Shown here piece by piece: positions 32,543 to 40,245 of a stretch of DNA of 64,000 nucleotides (the stretch's first letter is position 1; every line of letters begins with the position of its first letter). A program made the translations under genes and the position numbers. Under the pieces are notes generated by a model. That model was not told the origin of the DNA. It saw only the letters and a list, made by a program, of their open reading frames with translations, and searched no databases. This DNA is from Egibacter rhizosphaerae (lineage in GTDB: Bacteria > Actinomycetota > Nitriliruptoria > Euzebyales > Egibacteraceae), in NCBI RefSeq assembly GCF_004322855.1, contig NZ_CP036402.1, positions 3,658,001 to 3,722,000 on the forward strand. Reading direction: 5' to 3'.

Positions 32543-33463
32543 GTGCGCGCACGCAAGGCAGTGGTGCCCGCCGCGGGGCTCGGCACCAGGTTCCTCCCCG
32601 CGACGAAGGCGCAGCCGAAGGAAATGCTGCCGCTGCTCGACAAGCCGGCGATCCAGTACGTGATCGAGGAGGCCGCCGGTGCCGGCCTCGACGACGTGCT
32701 CCTGATCACCGGTCGCGGCAAGCGAGCCCTCGAGGACCACTTCGACCACGCGATCGAGCTCGAACGTCAGCTCGCGGCCGCCGGCCAGGAGGATCTGCTG
32801 GCCGCGGTGCAGGCCGTGAACCGGCTCTGTCACCTGCACTACGTGCGGCAGGGCCAGCCGCTCGGCCTCGGCCACGCGGTCGGGTGCGCGGCGCGTCACG
32901 TGGGTGACGAGGCGTTCGCGGTGTTGCTCGGTGACGACCTCATCGGCGAGGAGGAGGGCCTGCTGCAGCGCATGGTCGACCTCTGTGAGGCTTCCGAGCG
33001 CAGCGTCCTGGCCGTGATGGAGTTCCCCGACGAGGACCTCGGCAAGTACGGCGTCGTGGCGGGCGAATCCGATCCGGACGAACCCGATGTCGTGCACGTG
33101 CACGACATGGTCGAGAAGCCAGGCAAGGCCAACGCCCCCAGCAACCTCGGGATCATCGGCCGTTACGTCCTCACCCCCGACATCTTCGGGCACATTGATC
33201 GAACGAAGCCCGGTCGGGGAGGCGAGATCCAGCTGACCGATGCGATGAAGGTGCAGGCACAGGAGGAGCCGATCCGCGCGGTCCGGTTCGACGGTTTGCG
33301 TTATGACATCGGCAACAAGATGGACTACCTCAGGGCCACTGTGGAGCTTGCGGCGCAACGCAGCGATCTGGGACCGGAGTTCCGCGAGTTCCTCACGGAC
33401 TTCGTGAAGAACCTGCCGGACTCGGGCCCGTCCGACGACCCCGATGGTGGGGGGGCGAGGTGA
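32543..33463 (+). CDS. galU: UTP--glucose-1-phosphate uridylyltransferase
   Basis: A 306-residue enzyme forming UDP-glucose for wall and capsule polymers. The nucleotide-binding signature AAGLGTRFLPATKAQPKEML is at the N-terminus, with LDKPAIQYVIEEA and the later VEKPGKANAPSNLGIIGRYV. GAAAGGA precedes the GTG. The stop overlaps the moeA start by four bases (GTGA). The pairing galU-moeA is conserved in actinobacteria (Rv0993-Rv0994 in M. tuberculosis). Confidence 0.95.
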   Translation: MRARKAVVPAAGLGTRFLPATKAQPKEMLPLLDKPAIQYVIEEAAGAGLDDVLLITGRGKRALEDHFDHAIELERQLAAAGQEDLLAAVQAVNRLCHLHYVRQGQPLGLGHAVGCAARHVGDEAFAVLLGDDLIGEEEGLLQRMVDLCEASERSVLAVMEFPDEDLGKYGVVAGESDPDEPDVVHVHDMVEKPGKANAPSNLGIIGRYVLTPDIFGHIDRTKPGRGGEIQLTDAMKVQAQEEPIRAVRFDGLRYDIGNKMDYLRATVELAAQRSDLGPEFREFLTDFVKNLPDSGPSDDPDGGGAR

Positions 33464-34692
33464 CCGCACGCGCCGCCGCCGGTGAGCTGGTCCCGCTGGT
33501 CGAGTACCGCCGGGAGGTGTTGGAGTCGATCACGCCGCTCGACCCGATCGACCTGGCGCTGCTCGAGGCCCACGGCTGTGTGCTGGCCGCCGACGTCACG
33601 GCGGCGGGGGACGTTCCGCCCTTCGACAACACCGCGATGGACGGGTACGCCGTTCGCGGATCGGTGCTCGAGGCCGGAGAGGAGTTCGAGCTGGTGGGCA
33701 CGGTGGCGGCGGGGGCCCAGGCCGAGGAACCGCTCGGGCCCGGACAGGCGGTGCGCATCATGACCGGGGCGCCGGTACCCGAGGGCACGGACGCGATCGT
33801 GCCCGTCGAGCTCGCCCGCGAGCGAGACGGGTCCGTCCTGCTCGAGGAGGCGGCCCGCCCGGGTGCGCACATCCGCTCGGCCGGCGAGTCCGCCCGTGCC
33901 GGGGACACGCTGCTCGACCGGGGTCGGTCGCTCGGGGCGCCGGATCTCGGGATGCTCGCGGCGGTCGGGAACCGATCGGTGCGCGTGCACCCCCGGCCTC
34001 GCGTCGTGGTCGTCTCCACCGGCGACGAGCTCGTCGAGCCGGGTCGGCCGCTGGCCCCCGGGCAGATCCGCGACTCCAACTCCTACATGCTGACCGCGAT
34101 GGCGCGCGAGGCCGGGGCGGTCGCCTATCGCCAACTGTTCGTCCGGGATGACCCCCGGGCGCTGCGCGAGGCCTTCGAGGGCGCGTTCAGTCATGCTGAT
34201 GTCCTGGTCACCAGCGGTGGCGTGAGCGCTGGCCTGCACGATCACGTCAAGGGCGTGCTCGCGCAGCTCGGCGATGTCCGGTTCCGCAAGATCGGCATGA
34301 AGCCGGGGATGCCGCAGGCGTTCGGCTTCGTCGACCGCGTCCCGTGCTTCGCGCTCCCCGGCAACCCGGTGAGCGCGTTCGTGTCGTTCGAGGTGTTCGT
34401 CCGACCCACGCTGCTGCGGATGCAGGGACGGCAGGACCTCAACCGACCGCGGGTCACCGCGGTCTTCGACGGAACGCACGGCAGCCCGGGGGAGAAGGTC
34501 GAGTTCGTGCGGGTGCGGCTGGCCGCCGACGAGGAGGCCGGCTGGCGAGCGCTGCCGACGGGGGAGCAGGGCAGCGGCATCCTGCAGTCCGCGGTGCTGG
34601 CCGATGGCCTGGCCGAGATCCCCGCTGACGTGACCGAGGTCGCTGCCGGCAGCCGGGTGACGGTCCACGTCCTCGACGACGACGTGCGCTAG
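33460..34692 (+). CDS. moeA: Molybdopterin molybdotransferase
   Basis: A 410-residue MoeA, which inserts molybdate into adenylylated molybdopterin. Domain features are DVPPFDNTAMDGYA near residue 50, RIMTGAPVPEGTDAIVPVE, and the MoCF-like domain with VVVVSTGDELVEPG and SGGVSAG. The beta-barrel C-terminal domain contains ALPGNPVSAFV. It is coupled to galU by a GTGA overlap and is followed within 13 bases by moaC, forming a molybdenum-cofactor operon with mogA. Confidence 0.95.
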   Translation: MTARAAAGELVPLVEYRREVLESITPLDPIDLALLEAHGCVLAADVTAAGDVPPFDNTAMDGYAVRGSVLEAGEEFELVGTVAAGAQAEEPLGPGQAVRIMTGAPVPEGTDAIVPVELARERDGSVLLEEAARPGAHIRSAGESARAGDTLLDRGRSLGAPDLGMLAAVGNRSVRVHPRPRVVVVSTGDELVEPGRPLAPGQIRDSNSYMLTAMAREAGAVAYRQLFVRDDPRALREAFEGAFSHADVLVTSGGVSAGLHDHVKGVLAQLGDVRFRKIGMKPGMPQAFGFVDRVPCFALPGNPVSAFVSFEVFVRPTLLRMQGRQDLNRPRVTAVFDGTHGSPGEKVEFVRVRLAADEEAGWRALPTGEQGSGILQSAVLADGLAEIPADVTEVAAGSRVTVHVLDDDVR

Positions 34693-34704
34693 CGGCGGGT
34701 AGCC

Positions 34705-35223
34705 ATGGGCGAGGATCGCACCCCCGAGGGCGAGCTGACCCACCTCGACGCGCGCGGCCACGCTCGCATGGTCGACGTCGGCGACAAGCCCGCGAGCGCT
34801 CGCACCGCCCGGGCGCGCGCCGAGCTGCGCATGCGGCCCGACACGGCGGCCCGGCTGGCCGAGGGCACCCTCCCCAAGGGCGATGCCCTCGCGATCGCGC
34901 GCATCGCGGGCATCCAGGCGGCCAAGCGGACCGCTGACCTGATCCCGCTGTGCCACCACGTCGCGCTCGCGGGCGTCGATGTCGAGGTGGACGTCGATGC
35001 CGACGAGGGACGGGCGACGGTCAGCGTCGACGTGCGGGCCGCGGACCGGACCGGTGTGGAGATGGAAGCGCTCACCGCTGCCTCCGTCGCGGCACTCGCC
35101 CTCTACGACCTGCTCAAGGCGGTCGAGCGGGGCGTCGTGATCGGCGAGGTCGCCCTGGTCGAGAAGACCGGTGGCACGCGTGGCGACTGGCGCGCCGAGG
35201 GGGTCGACGATGACGCCGGGTGA
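34705..35223 (+). CDS. moaC: Cyclic pyranopterin monophosphate synthase
   Basis: A 172-residue MoaC, which makes cyclic pyranopterin monophosphate from the MoaA product. Signature stretches are LTHLDARGHARMVDVGDK, KGDALAIARIAGIQAAKRT, DLIPLCHHVALAGV and MEALTAASVAALALYDL. All family catalytic blocks appear intact and the length is normal. It sits between moeA and mogA, overlapping mogA by 14 bases. No moaA, moaD or moaE is present in this window. Confidence 0.95.
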   Translation: MGEDRTPEGELTHLDARGHARMVDVGDKPASARTARARAELRMRPDTAARLAEGTLPKGDALAIARIAGIQAAKRTADLIPLCHHVALAGVDVEVDVDADEGRATVSVDVRAADRTGVEMEALTAASVAALALYDLLKAVERGVVIGEVALVEKTGGTRGDWRAEGVDDDAG

Positions 35224-35773
35224 GGCCGGGAACGACAGCCCGTCGGAGCCACACGGCCGGGCCGCGGTCATCACCGTTTCGACGCGCGCGGCCTCCGGGA
35301 TCTATCCGGACGAGGCCGGACCCGCGCTCGTCGAACGGCTGCGCACCGGCGGCTTCACGGTCGACGCTCCGACGGTGATCCCCGACGGGCGCGGACGCGT
35401 CGCCGACGCGATCCTGCAAGCCTGCCGACGAGCGGACGTCGTGGTGACGACGGGGGGGACCGGGCTGCACCCGAACGACCACACCCCGGAAGGCACCCTC
35501 GACGTCGTCGAGCGGCTCGTGCCCGGCCTCGCCGAGGCGATGCGGGCTGCGGCGCTCGAGGCCACCCCGATGGGGATGCTTTCGCGGGGCGTGGCCGGCA
35601 TCTGCCGTGGGACTTTGGTGCTGAACCTGCCGGGCTCGCCGCGCGGTGCGGTCGAGAACCTGGCCGCCGTCGAGGTCGTGCTGCCGCACGCCCTCTACCA
35701 GCTCGCCGGCGGCGACCACCACCGCGGGGGCCACCAGCACGCCGACGACGACGGTCGCGGGGGCAGCGGGTAG
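35210..35773 (+). CDS. mogA: Molybdopterin adenylyltransferase
   Basis: A 187-residue MogA/MoaB-type protein that adenylylates molybdopterin before molybdate insertion. Characteristic blocks are AAVITVSTRAASGIYPDEAG, DVVVTTGGTGLHPNDHTPEG and LVLNLPGSPRGAVENL. The ATG at 35210 lies inside the end of moaC behind GAGGGGG, so the two overlap by 14 bases. The C-terminal tail is His/Asp-rich. Confidence 0.92.
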   Translation: MTPGEAGNDSPSEPHGRAAVITVSTRAASGIYPDEAGPALVERLRTGGFTVDAPTVIPDGRGRVADAILQACRRADVVVTTGGTGLHPNDHTPEGTLDVVERLVPGLAEAMRAAALEATPMGMLSRGVAGICRGTLVLNLPGSPRGAVENLAAVEVVLPHALYQLAGGDHHRGGHQHADDDGRGGSG

Positions 35774-35825
35774 GGCCTCGGTCACGTCGCGTGGTCGGTT
35801 CCCGCGAACCTTGTAATTCAGCTGG

Positions 35826-35831
35826 TATCGT
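35826..35831 (+). promoter_or_regulatory. -10-like TATCGT
   Basis: TATCGT ends ten bases before the ATG at 35842, in a locally AT-richer stretch (TTGTAATTCAGCTGGTATCG). The resulting 5' leader would be only a few bases long. Confidence 0.4.
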
Positions 35832-35841
35832 GCCCGCCACG

Positions 35842-36633
35842 ATGAACGTCGTGGTGATCATCCTGCTGCTCGCGCTATGGGCGGTCGTCCTACTGCCCGG
35901 GCTCGTCCGCGCTCGCCGCGCCGGGTCGCCCGCGAGTTCGGTGTCCCGGTTCCACCGCGACCTCGACCGGCTGGAACGCACCGGCAAGGCTGCGGGCGAG
36001 GCCGCGTCGGTCGGGCGGGCTCCTTCCCCGTCCGCTCGGCCGGCGCCCTCGACCGCGGGTCGGGTGTCCTGGCTGCGCGCGGCCCGGCGCGACCCGGATG
36101 CGGGCGAGCGGCACGCGAATCCGGCCGGGCGGGTGCGAGCCATGGCCGCGTTCCGCCGCCGGCGGCGCGGGGCCTCCACCGCGCACCACCGACGCGGCCT
36201 CGGTGCGCTCACGGTCACCGAGCGGCGCCGCGTTACGTTGATGGGCCTGCTCACGGCCCTGGCGCTCACGCTCGTCTCGGGTCTGTGGCTCGGCGGCCCG
36301 GCCTGGGGAGGCACCGCGGCGGTCGGGCTCGCGCTCGTCGCCTACTGCGCGCTGCTGCGCCGCGTCACCGCCCGTGAGCGCAGTCGTCGTGTCGTCCGGT
36401 CCCGAATGGGGGAGCCGGGGGATGCACGAGGCGGGGCCGGCTACCCGAGTGGCGAGCACTCGTCGAGCGAGCCCGTGCTCCCGGGGCCCGACCCATCCCC
36501 CCATCTCAACGGAACCGCGGCGCGTGGTCCGCACGATCCGCGCGACGCCAAGGCGACGCCACGCGGCTCGCTCTCGGACGCGGAGAGCGCCACCGGGCCG
36601 CTGCGGGCCGCCGCCGCGGGTGGGTCCCGGTGA
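35842..36633 (+). CDS. Conserved actinobacterial membrane protein (Rv0996-like position)
   Basis: A 263-residue protein. An N-terminal helix (MNVVVIILLLALWAVVLLPG) is followed by a basic cytoplasmic stretch with RRAGSPASSVSRFHRDLDRL. Two further helices (about 133-170) are followed by a hydrophilic, disordered tail. The helix plus HRDLDRLER-type region recurs in actinobacterial proteins encoded near galU-moeA, such as Rv0996 in M. tuberculosis. Function unknown. It overlaps the translin-like gene by four bases. Confidence 0.75.
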   Translation: MNVVVIILLLALWAVVLLPGLVRARRAGSPASSVSRFHRDLDRLERTGKAAGEAASVGRAPSPSARPAPSTAGRVSWLRAARRDPDAGERHANPAGRVRAMAAFRRRRRGASTAHHRRGLGALTVTERRRVTLMGLLTALALTLVSGLWLGGPAWGGTAAVGLALVAYCALLRRVTARERSRRVVRSRMGEPGDARGGAGYPSGEHSSSEPVLPGPDPSPHLNGTAARGPHDPRDAKATPRGSLSDAESATGPLRAAAAGGSR

Positions 36634-37337
36634 GCGATCCGCGCGAGCCGCGCGACGCTGGCGGGGCTGGTGAGGAGGCGGTGCTCGAGGGGCTCGACGG
36701 GCATGCCGAGCACGTCCGCGAGAGCTTGCGCGCCAAGCATCGCGCTCGCGAGGAGGCGCTCGACCGCAGCCGCGACGCGACGAGGCTGGCGGCCGATGCG
36801 ATCCGCGCGGCGCACCGTGACGAGTACGACCGGGTCACCGAGCTGCTCGATCGGTGCGCCGAGGAGCTCGCAGCCGCCCGCGACGCCGCCCGCGACCATC
36901 CCGAGGTCCGCACCGCCGGGTTCGTCACCGACGCCGAGAAGGAGTACGCGGAGGCCCGGCTCACGGCCGCCGCGATCGCGAATGCCCCGCTGCCGGGTCC
37001 TGACGAGCTGCGGATCGGTGCCGCCTCCTGGTCGAACGGCCTGGCCGAGACGGTCGGCGAGCTCCGGCGTCGCGCGCTTGACCGGCTCCGCGCGGACCAG
37101 CCGGACGAGGCGGCCCGCTGCCTCGCGGCGATGGACGAGATCTACGAGGTGCTCGTCACCGTGGACTTCCCGGAGGCCGTCACCGACGGACTGCGCCGGA
37201 GCACCGACGTCGCCCGAGGGCTCGTCGAGCGCACCCGCGGGGATGTCACGACGGCGTCCCTCCAACAGCGCCTGCGGGACGCGCTGGCGCGGCACGGCGC
37301 CGCCGACGGTGCCGATGGGCCGTCGACCGACGCGTGA
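36630..37337 (+). CDS. Translin-family-like protein
   Basis: A 235-residue, all-helical cytosolic protein. The first half is a coiled, Arg/Glu-rich helix. The second half holds TAGFVTDAEKEYAEARLTAA, AASWSNGLAETVGELRRRAL, and the C-terminal helix pair DFPEAVTDGLRRSTDVARGLVERTRGD. This arrangement matches archaeal and actinobacterial translin-family proteins as I know them. Eukaryotic translin/TRAX (C3PO) are RNA nucleases or RNA-binding factors. The GTG overlaps the upstream stop (GTGA). It is followed by tRNA-Ala. Confidence 0.72.
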   Translation: MSDPREPRDAGGAGEEAVLEGLDGHAEHVRESLRAKHRAREEALDRSRDATRLAADAIRAAHRDEYDRVTELLDRCAEELAAARDAARDHPEVRTAGFVTDAEKEYAEARLTAAAIANAPLPGPDELRIGAASWSNGLAETVGELRRRALDRLRADQPDEAARCLAAMDEIYEVLVTVDFPEAVTDGLRRSTDVARGLVERTRGDVTTASLQQRLRDALARHGAADGADGPSTDA

Positions 37338-37389
37338 CGCGGGCACTCCCGAGGGTGGTGGCTCGTGTGCCGGCGGGGTGGTCAGGTGC

Positions 37390-37395
37390 TAGCCT
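37390..37395 (+). promoter_or_regulatory. -10-like TAGCCT before tRNA-Ala
   Basis: TAGCCT lies 30 bases before the mature tRNA-Ala 5' end, a reasonable place for the promoter of a short precursor. Confidence 0.4.
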
Positions 37396-37425
37396 CCACG
37401 GGCGCGTCGAATTCGGCGCGCATCC

Positions 37426-37498
37426 GGGGCTGTAGCTCAGGTGGCAGAGCGCCTCGTTCGCAACGAGGAGGTCAGGGGTTCGAGTCCCCTCAGCTCCA
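37426..37498 (+). tRNA. tRNA-Ala (anticodon CGC)
   Basis: A 73-base cloverleaf. The acceptor stem GGGGCTG pairs with CAGCTCC (one G-T), the D arm is GCTC/GAGC, the anticodon arm is CCTCG-TTCGCAA-CGAGG, and the T arm is AGGGG-TTCGAGT-CCCCT, with discriminator A. CCA is not encoded. It reads the GCG codon, common in this GC-rich genome. Confidence 0.97.
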
Positions 37499-37552
37499 CT
37501 TATTGTTGTCCAATCGACAACGTCACACTGGGGCTGACCCTCACTCCGCCGC

Positions 37553-38026
37553 TCAGGTGTTCCACCGGAAACGCCTTTCGGAGTCATTGATCGGGTAGAC
37601 TTCCCGGCCGCTGGTCGCGCTGTCAAGCCGCTTATGGGTAGCCACCGGAATGCCCGGGAGGCCTTCGAATCCGCTGGGGTCGGCGGTGACGATCGTCCGC
37701 GAGGACGCTGCCGCCGTTGCGGCGATGATGAGGTCGTGCGCTCCGCGGGGGCGCCCCGCCCGACGGGTGGCCGCGAGCAAGTTCGAGTGGACCTCCGCGA
37801 CGCGCAGGTCGTAGGGCAGCACGGGCAGTACGTCGAGGAGGTCGTCCACGAACGCTTGGCGGGCAGCGTGGTGGTCGGAGGTTGCCAGCGCCACCCCTAC
37901 GAGCAATTCGGCGACGGTGACCGCAGCTATGGCGACGTCGTCGTCATCACTAATGCGCTCCTCGAGGTCAGCGGCGTGGCGCTCGGCGTCGATGAGGAAG
38001 GTGGTGTCCAGAAGGAGGAGGCTCAG
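37553..38026 (-). CDS. PIN-domain toxin (VapC-like), probable CTG start
   Basis: A 157-residue PIN-domain ribonuclease toxin. Acidic residues of the active site are in LLDTTFLIDAER (first Asp), VAELLVG (Glu), RGAHDLIIAATA (Asp) and TADPSGF (last Asp). The only standard start in frame, a TTG at 37906, would remove the first catalytic Asp. The CTG at 38026 overlaps the antitoxin stop as CTGA, mirroring the usual ATGA/GTGA coupling, and gives a complete protein. VapC toxins cleave tRNA or rRNA and are held by their antitoxin. It lies downstream of tRNA-Ala on the opposite strand. Confidence 0.85.
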   Translation of the reverse strand: MSLLLLDTTFLIDAERHAADLEERISDDDDVAIAAVTVAELLVGVALATSDHHAARQAFVDDLLDVLPVLPYDLRVAEVHSNLLAATRRAGRPRGAHDLIIAATAAASSRTIVTADPSGFEGLPGIPVATHKRLDSATSGREVYPINDSERRFRWNT

Positions 38027-38265
38027 CGCCGTTCCTCCACCGACAGCAGCGCGCGGATGTCGTCCAGGTCTTGGGCCCAGCTTGGGTCTGGGTCGTGGCG
38101 GACCAGCGCGGCCTTGACCTGATCACCACGGCCTCGACCGACGGGCTCGAGGTGGGCGACCGCCTTGCCGCGGCGGACGATGGTGTAGTGCTCCCCTTGC
38201 TGCTCGACAGCGTCGAGTAAGCTGGCGAACTGCCGTGCGGCCTCGGTGGCGCTTACATCAGGCAT
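38023..38265 (-). CDS. Antitoxin, Phd/YefM type
   Basis: An 80-residue prevent-host-death family antitoxin. The N-terminal DNA-binding part reads MPDVSATEAARQFASLLDAV and continues with the HYTIVRRGKAVAHLEPV strand-helix. The C-terminal helix (SWAQDLDDIRALL) is the toxin-neutralising segment. It precedes and overlaps the PIN toxin, the normal order. It probably autoregulates the pair through the AT-rich sequence before its ATG. Confidence 0.92.
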   Translation of the reverse strand: MPDVSATEAARQFASLLDAVEQQGEHYTIVRRGKAVAHLEPVGRGRGDQVKAALVRHDPDPSWAQDLDDIRALLSVEERR

Positions 38266-38270
38266 GGGAT

Positions 38271-38284
38271 CATATTATCAGATC
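38271..38284 (-). promoter_or_regulatory. AT-rich promoter/operator of the toxin-antitoxin pair
   Basis: On the minus strand TAATAT (38277-38272) ends six bases before the antitoxin ATG, so the mRNA may be leaderless. The surrounding GATC...GATC flanked AT-rich block is partly symmetrical and could be the antitoxin's operator. Confidence 0.45.
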
Positions 38285-38334
38285 GCCATGCTCCGCTCCT
38301 TGGTGGCGCTGCAGGCGTTCTCGGTCGTGTTGGG

Positions 38335-38913
38335 TCACTCGGGTGAGGGGTCGAGCACGGTGGTGATGAGCTGGTCGATGGACTTCCCGGTCAGGGGTGT
38401 GGAGGTCATGAGGCGGGCGTAGAGGATGGCGCCAGACAGTGCGTGCGCGGCGAGTTCGGGATCGATGGTCTCATCGATCCCTCCGGCGTCGATGCCGAGA
38501 GCGATCGCGTCCACGAGCGCGCGCCGGCGGTCGTTGGTGTAGCCGTCGAGGAGCACCCGGAGCTCCGGGTCGTGTTCTGCAGCTTCGATCAGTGCTGGGA
38601 TCGCGGGGGCGAGGCTGCTCTCGGTGAGGGCGTGGCCGAGATGGTGCAGCAGTTGCTGGATGCGTTCGCGAGGGGTTCCGTCGGGCTCGGGTGCCGGCTG
38701 GGTGTTCAGCGTGTGCATCGCGTCGATGATCAGCTGGGGCTTGCCGGCCGTCCAGTGCCGGTAGATGGTGCTCTTGCCAACACCGCACCGGGCTGCGACC
38801 GATTCGATCGTGAGCTGGCCGTGGCCGACTTCGGCGAGCTCTTCGAGGACGGCGGCTAGCACGATCTGCCGGGTTCGGGTCACACGGGGGTCCACCGCGT
38901 CGTGTAGCGCCAA
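38335..38913 (-). CDS. TetR-family transcriptional regulator
   Basis: A 192-residue repressor. The N-terminal helix-turn-helix (about 12-58) includes LTIESVAARCGVGKSTIYRHW, the family signature. The C-terminal ligand-binding domain is all helical. The TTG start is preceded by GAAGGG. It diverges from a glyoxalase-family gene, with a perfect GAAACG/CGTTTC inverted repeat in the gap, so it likely represses itself and that gene. The ligand is unknown. Confidence 0.9.
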   Translation of the reverse strand: MALHDAVDPRVTRTRQIVLAAVLEELAEVGHGQLTIESVAARCGVGKSTIYRHWTAGKPQLIIDAMHTLNTQPAPEPDGTPRERIQQLLHHLGHALTESSLAPAIPALIEAAEHDPELRVLLDGYTNDRRRALVDAIALGIDAGGIDETIDPELAAHALSGAILYARLMTSTPLTGKSIDQLITTVLDPSPE

Positions 38914-38964
38914 GGGTTGCCCTTCGCCTCTGGGGTTTCCTTTGATACGTTGATGTTCTATCGT

Positions 38965-38980
38965 GAAACGGACACGTTTC
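38965..38980. promoter_or_regulatory. TetR-type operator GAAACG-GACA-CGTTTC
   Basis: A perfect 6-bp inverted repeat with four-base centre, midway between the divergent TetR and glyoxalase-family genes. The region is AT-richer than its surroundings and must contain both promoters. Confidence 0.6.
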
Positions 38981-39007
38981 GAAGTGTAGTCGATAGAGGA
39001 GCGGATC

Positions 39008-39385
39008 GTGAGTCCCGTGAGCGTTCGCTACATCGTCGACGACGTCGATCGCGCCGTGGCCTTCTACCGCCATCACCTCGGGTTCGAGGTGGTAACGCAC
39101 CCGGCGCCGGGCTTCGCGATGCTCCAGCGCGGCGATCTTCGCCTGTTGCTGAACGCCCCCGGTGCCGGTGGTGCCGGCCGCGCGAGTGACGGCACCACGC
39201 TCGAGCCGGGAGGCTGGAACCGCTTCCAGCTCACCGAGACCGATCTCGACGTGACCGTGGAGCAGTTGCGTGATGCCGGCGCGCAGTTCCGGTCCGCGAT
39301 CGTCGCCGGATCGGGCGGCCGGCAGGCGCTCGTCGCAGACCCGGCCGGGAACGTGGTCGAGCTGTTCGAGCCCGCCGAACGCTGA
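39008..39385 (+). CDS. VOC/glyoxalase-family protein
   Basis: A 125-residue one-unit vicinal-oxygen-chelate protein: VRYIVDDVDRAVAFYRHHLGFEV at the start, ADPAGNVVELFEP at the end. Members include glyoxalase I, dioxygenases and antibiotic-binding proteins. The substrate here is not predictable. GAGGAG precedes the GTG. Its divergence from a TetR regulator suggests induction by an exogenous or stress metabolite. Confidence 0.9.
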   Translation: MSPVSVRYIVDDVDRAVAFYRHHLGFEVVTHPAPGFAMLQRGDLRLLLNAPGAGGAGRASDGTTLEPGGWNRFQLTETDLDVTVEQLRDAGAQFRSAIVAGSGGRQALVADPAGNVVELFEPAER

Positions 39386-39705
39386 ATCGCGGGCACCCGA
39401 TGGCGGCCATCACGATGACTACGGGCGTCGAGAGGGAGATGCGATGCAGACACAGGTGACAATGAGGCGACCGATTCGGCTGCTCTGTCAGGGCCATGAC
39501 CTCGTCGTCGGTGGAGCCCGATGGAGACCGAGAACCCGGACGTGACTCGCGTCGTGGCCCTCCTCAGCCCGGCGATGTGCCAGGGCGTCTTGGAGCGCCT
39601 CGTCGATCAGGAGTTCCACTGACCCCGTGACCCGCGTCACGGCGCCGCGTCCACCCACCTGTGCTCAGAAGTCCGGTTGATGTCGATGCAGGCCGATCGG
39701 GCGGC
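39386..39705. other. Gene-poor stretch after the glyoxalase-family gene
   Basis: About 320 bases without a convincing gene. A 33-codon frame at 39521-39622 (METENPDVTRVVALLSPAM...) ends just before a hairpin and could be a remnant or a tiny peptide. I see no homology I can name. Confidence 0.5.
39625..39642 (+). terminator. Hairpin CCGTGAC/GTCACGG
   Basis: A perfect 7-bp stem with loop CCGC in the gap between the glyoxalase-family gene and the convergent PGPGW gene. It lacks a T-run. Confidence 0.5.
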
Positions 39706-40056
39706 TCAGAGCAGCATGAGGGCGAGCACTGCTGCCGCGATCGCCGCCGACGCCGCGACCGTCAGCGCCTTCACCCAGAGGCTCGCGCGGTCGAACCGCT
39801 CCTTGGCCTCGGTGCCGTGCTCGACGGTGCGCAGCAGCAGCCAGCGTGCCCACCCGAACACCGCGGCGAGCATCGCGAGCCCGAGCGGGACCACCACCGT
39901 GACGGGACCGGGGAACACGGTCATCGCGAGGCCCGCGGCGACGACGATCACCCCGACCGCCACCCACATCACGCGGAAGACCTTGCCGTGGCTGTCGACG
40001 AGTCCCCGGGCTCGGCCGATCTTGCGGTCGACCCAGCGTGTGCTCTCGCGGTCCAT
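39706..40056 (-). CDS. PGPGW-family transmembrane protein
   Basis: A 116-residue membrane protein with three predicted helices. The central motif FPGPVTVVVPLGLAMLA belongs to the PGPGW (TIGR02611-type) family of actinobacterial membrane proteins of unknown role, although the final G-W of the name motif is replaced here. The ATG at 40056 was preferred because a basic N-terminus then leads directly to the first helix. It diverges from the PRPP-synthetase paralogue. Confidence 0.75.
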   Translation of the reverse strand: MDRESTRWVDRKIGRARGLVDSHGKVFRVMWVAVGVIVVAAGLAMTVFPGPVTVVVPLGLAMLAAVFGWARWLLLRTVEHGTEAKERFDRASLWVKALTVAASAAIAAAVLALMLL

Positions 40057-40138
40057 GCTCGCTCTCTGCTCGAGGAAGCGTCCAGCGTTCCCCGCTTGCA
40101 CGGCGTGTACGCGGCAACGGACCGCGGAGGGCCTCCGG

Positions 40139-40144
40139 TACGAT
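40139..40144 (+). promoter_or_regulatory. -10-like TACGAT
   Basis: TACGAT lies 101 bases before the GTG of the PRPP-synthetase paralogue, in the divergent gap. Confidence 0.35.
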
Positions 40145-40245
40145 GCCCCCGGTTGCCGGCCACCTCGACCCGTTCGCCTCCCCTGGGTTACGGCAGGTCC
40201 AAGTGGCTCACGGCAGGTCCGACGCCCGCCCACGGGGGAGAGTCA

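Noticed and set aside
37246-37626. A 126-codon minus-strand frame covering the tRNA-Ala
   Set aside because: It is the antisense of the tRNA, a well-known spurious annotation type; the tRNA cloverleaf explains the sequence.
39521-39622. A 33-codon peptide gene
   Set aside because: No clear ribosome-binding site and no family; mentioned only as a possible remnant.
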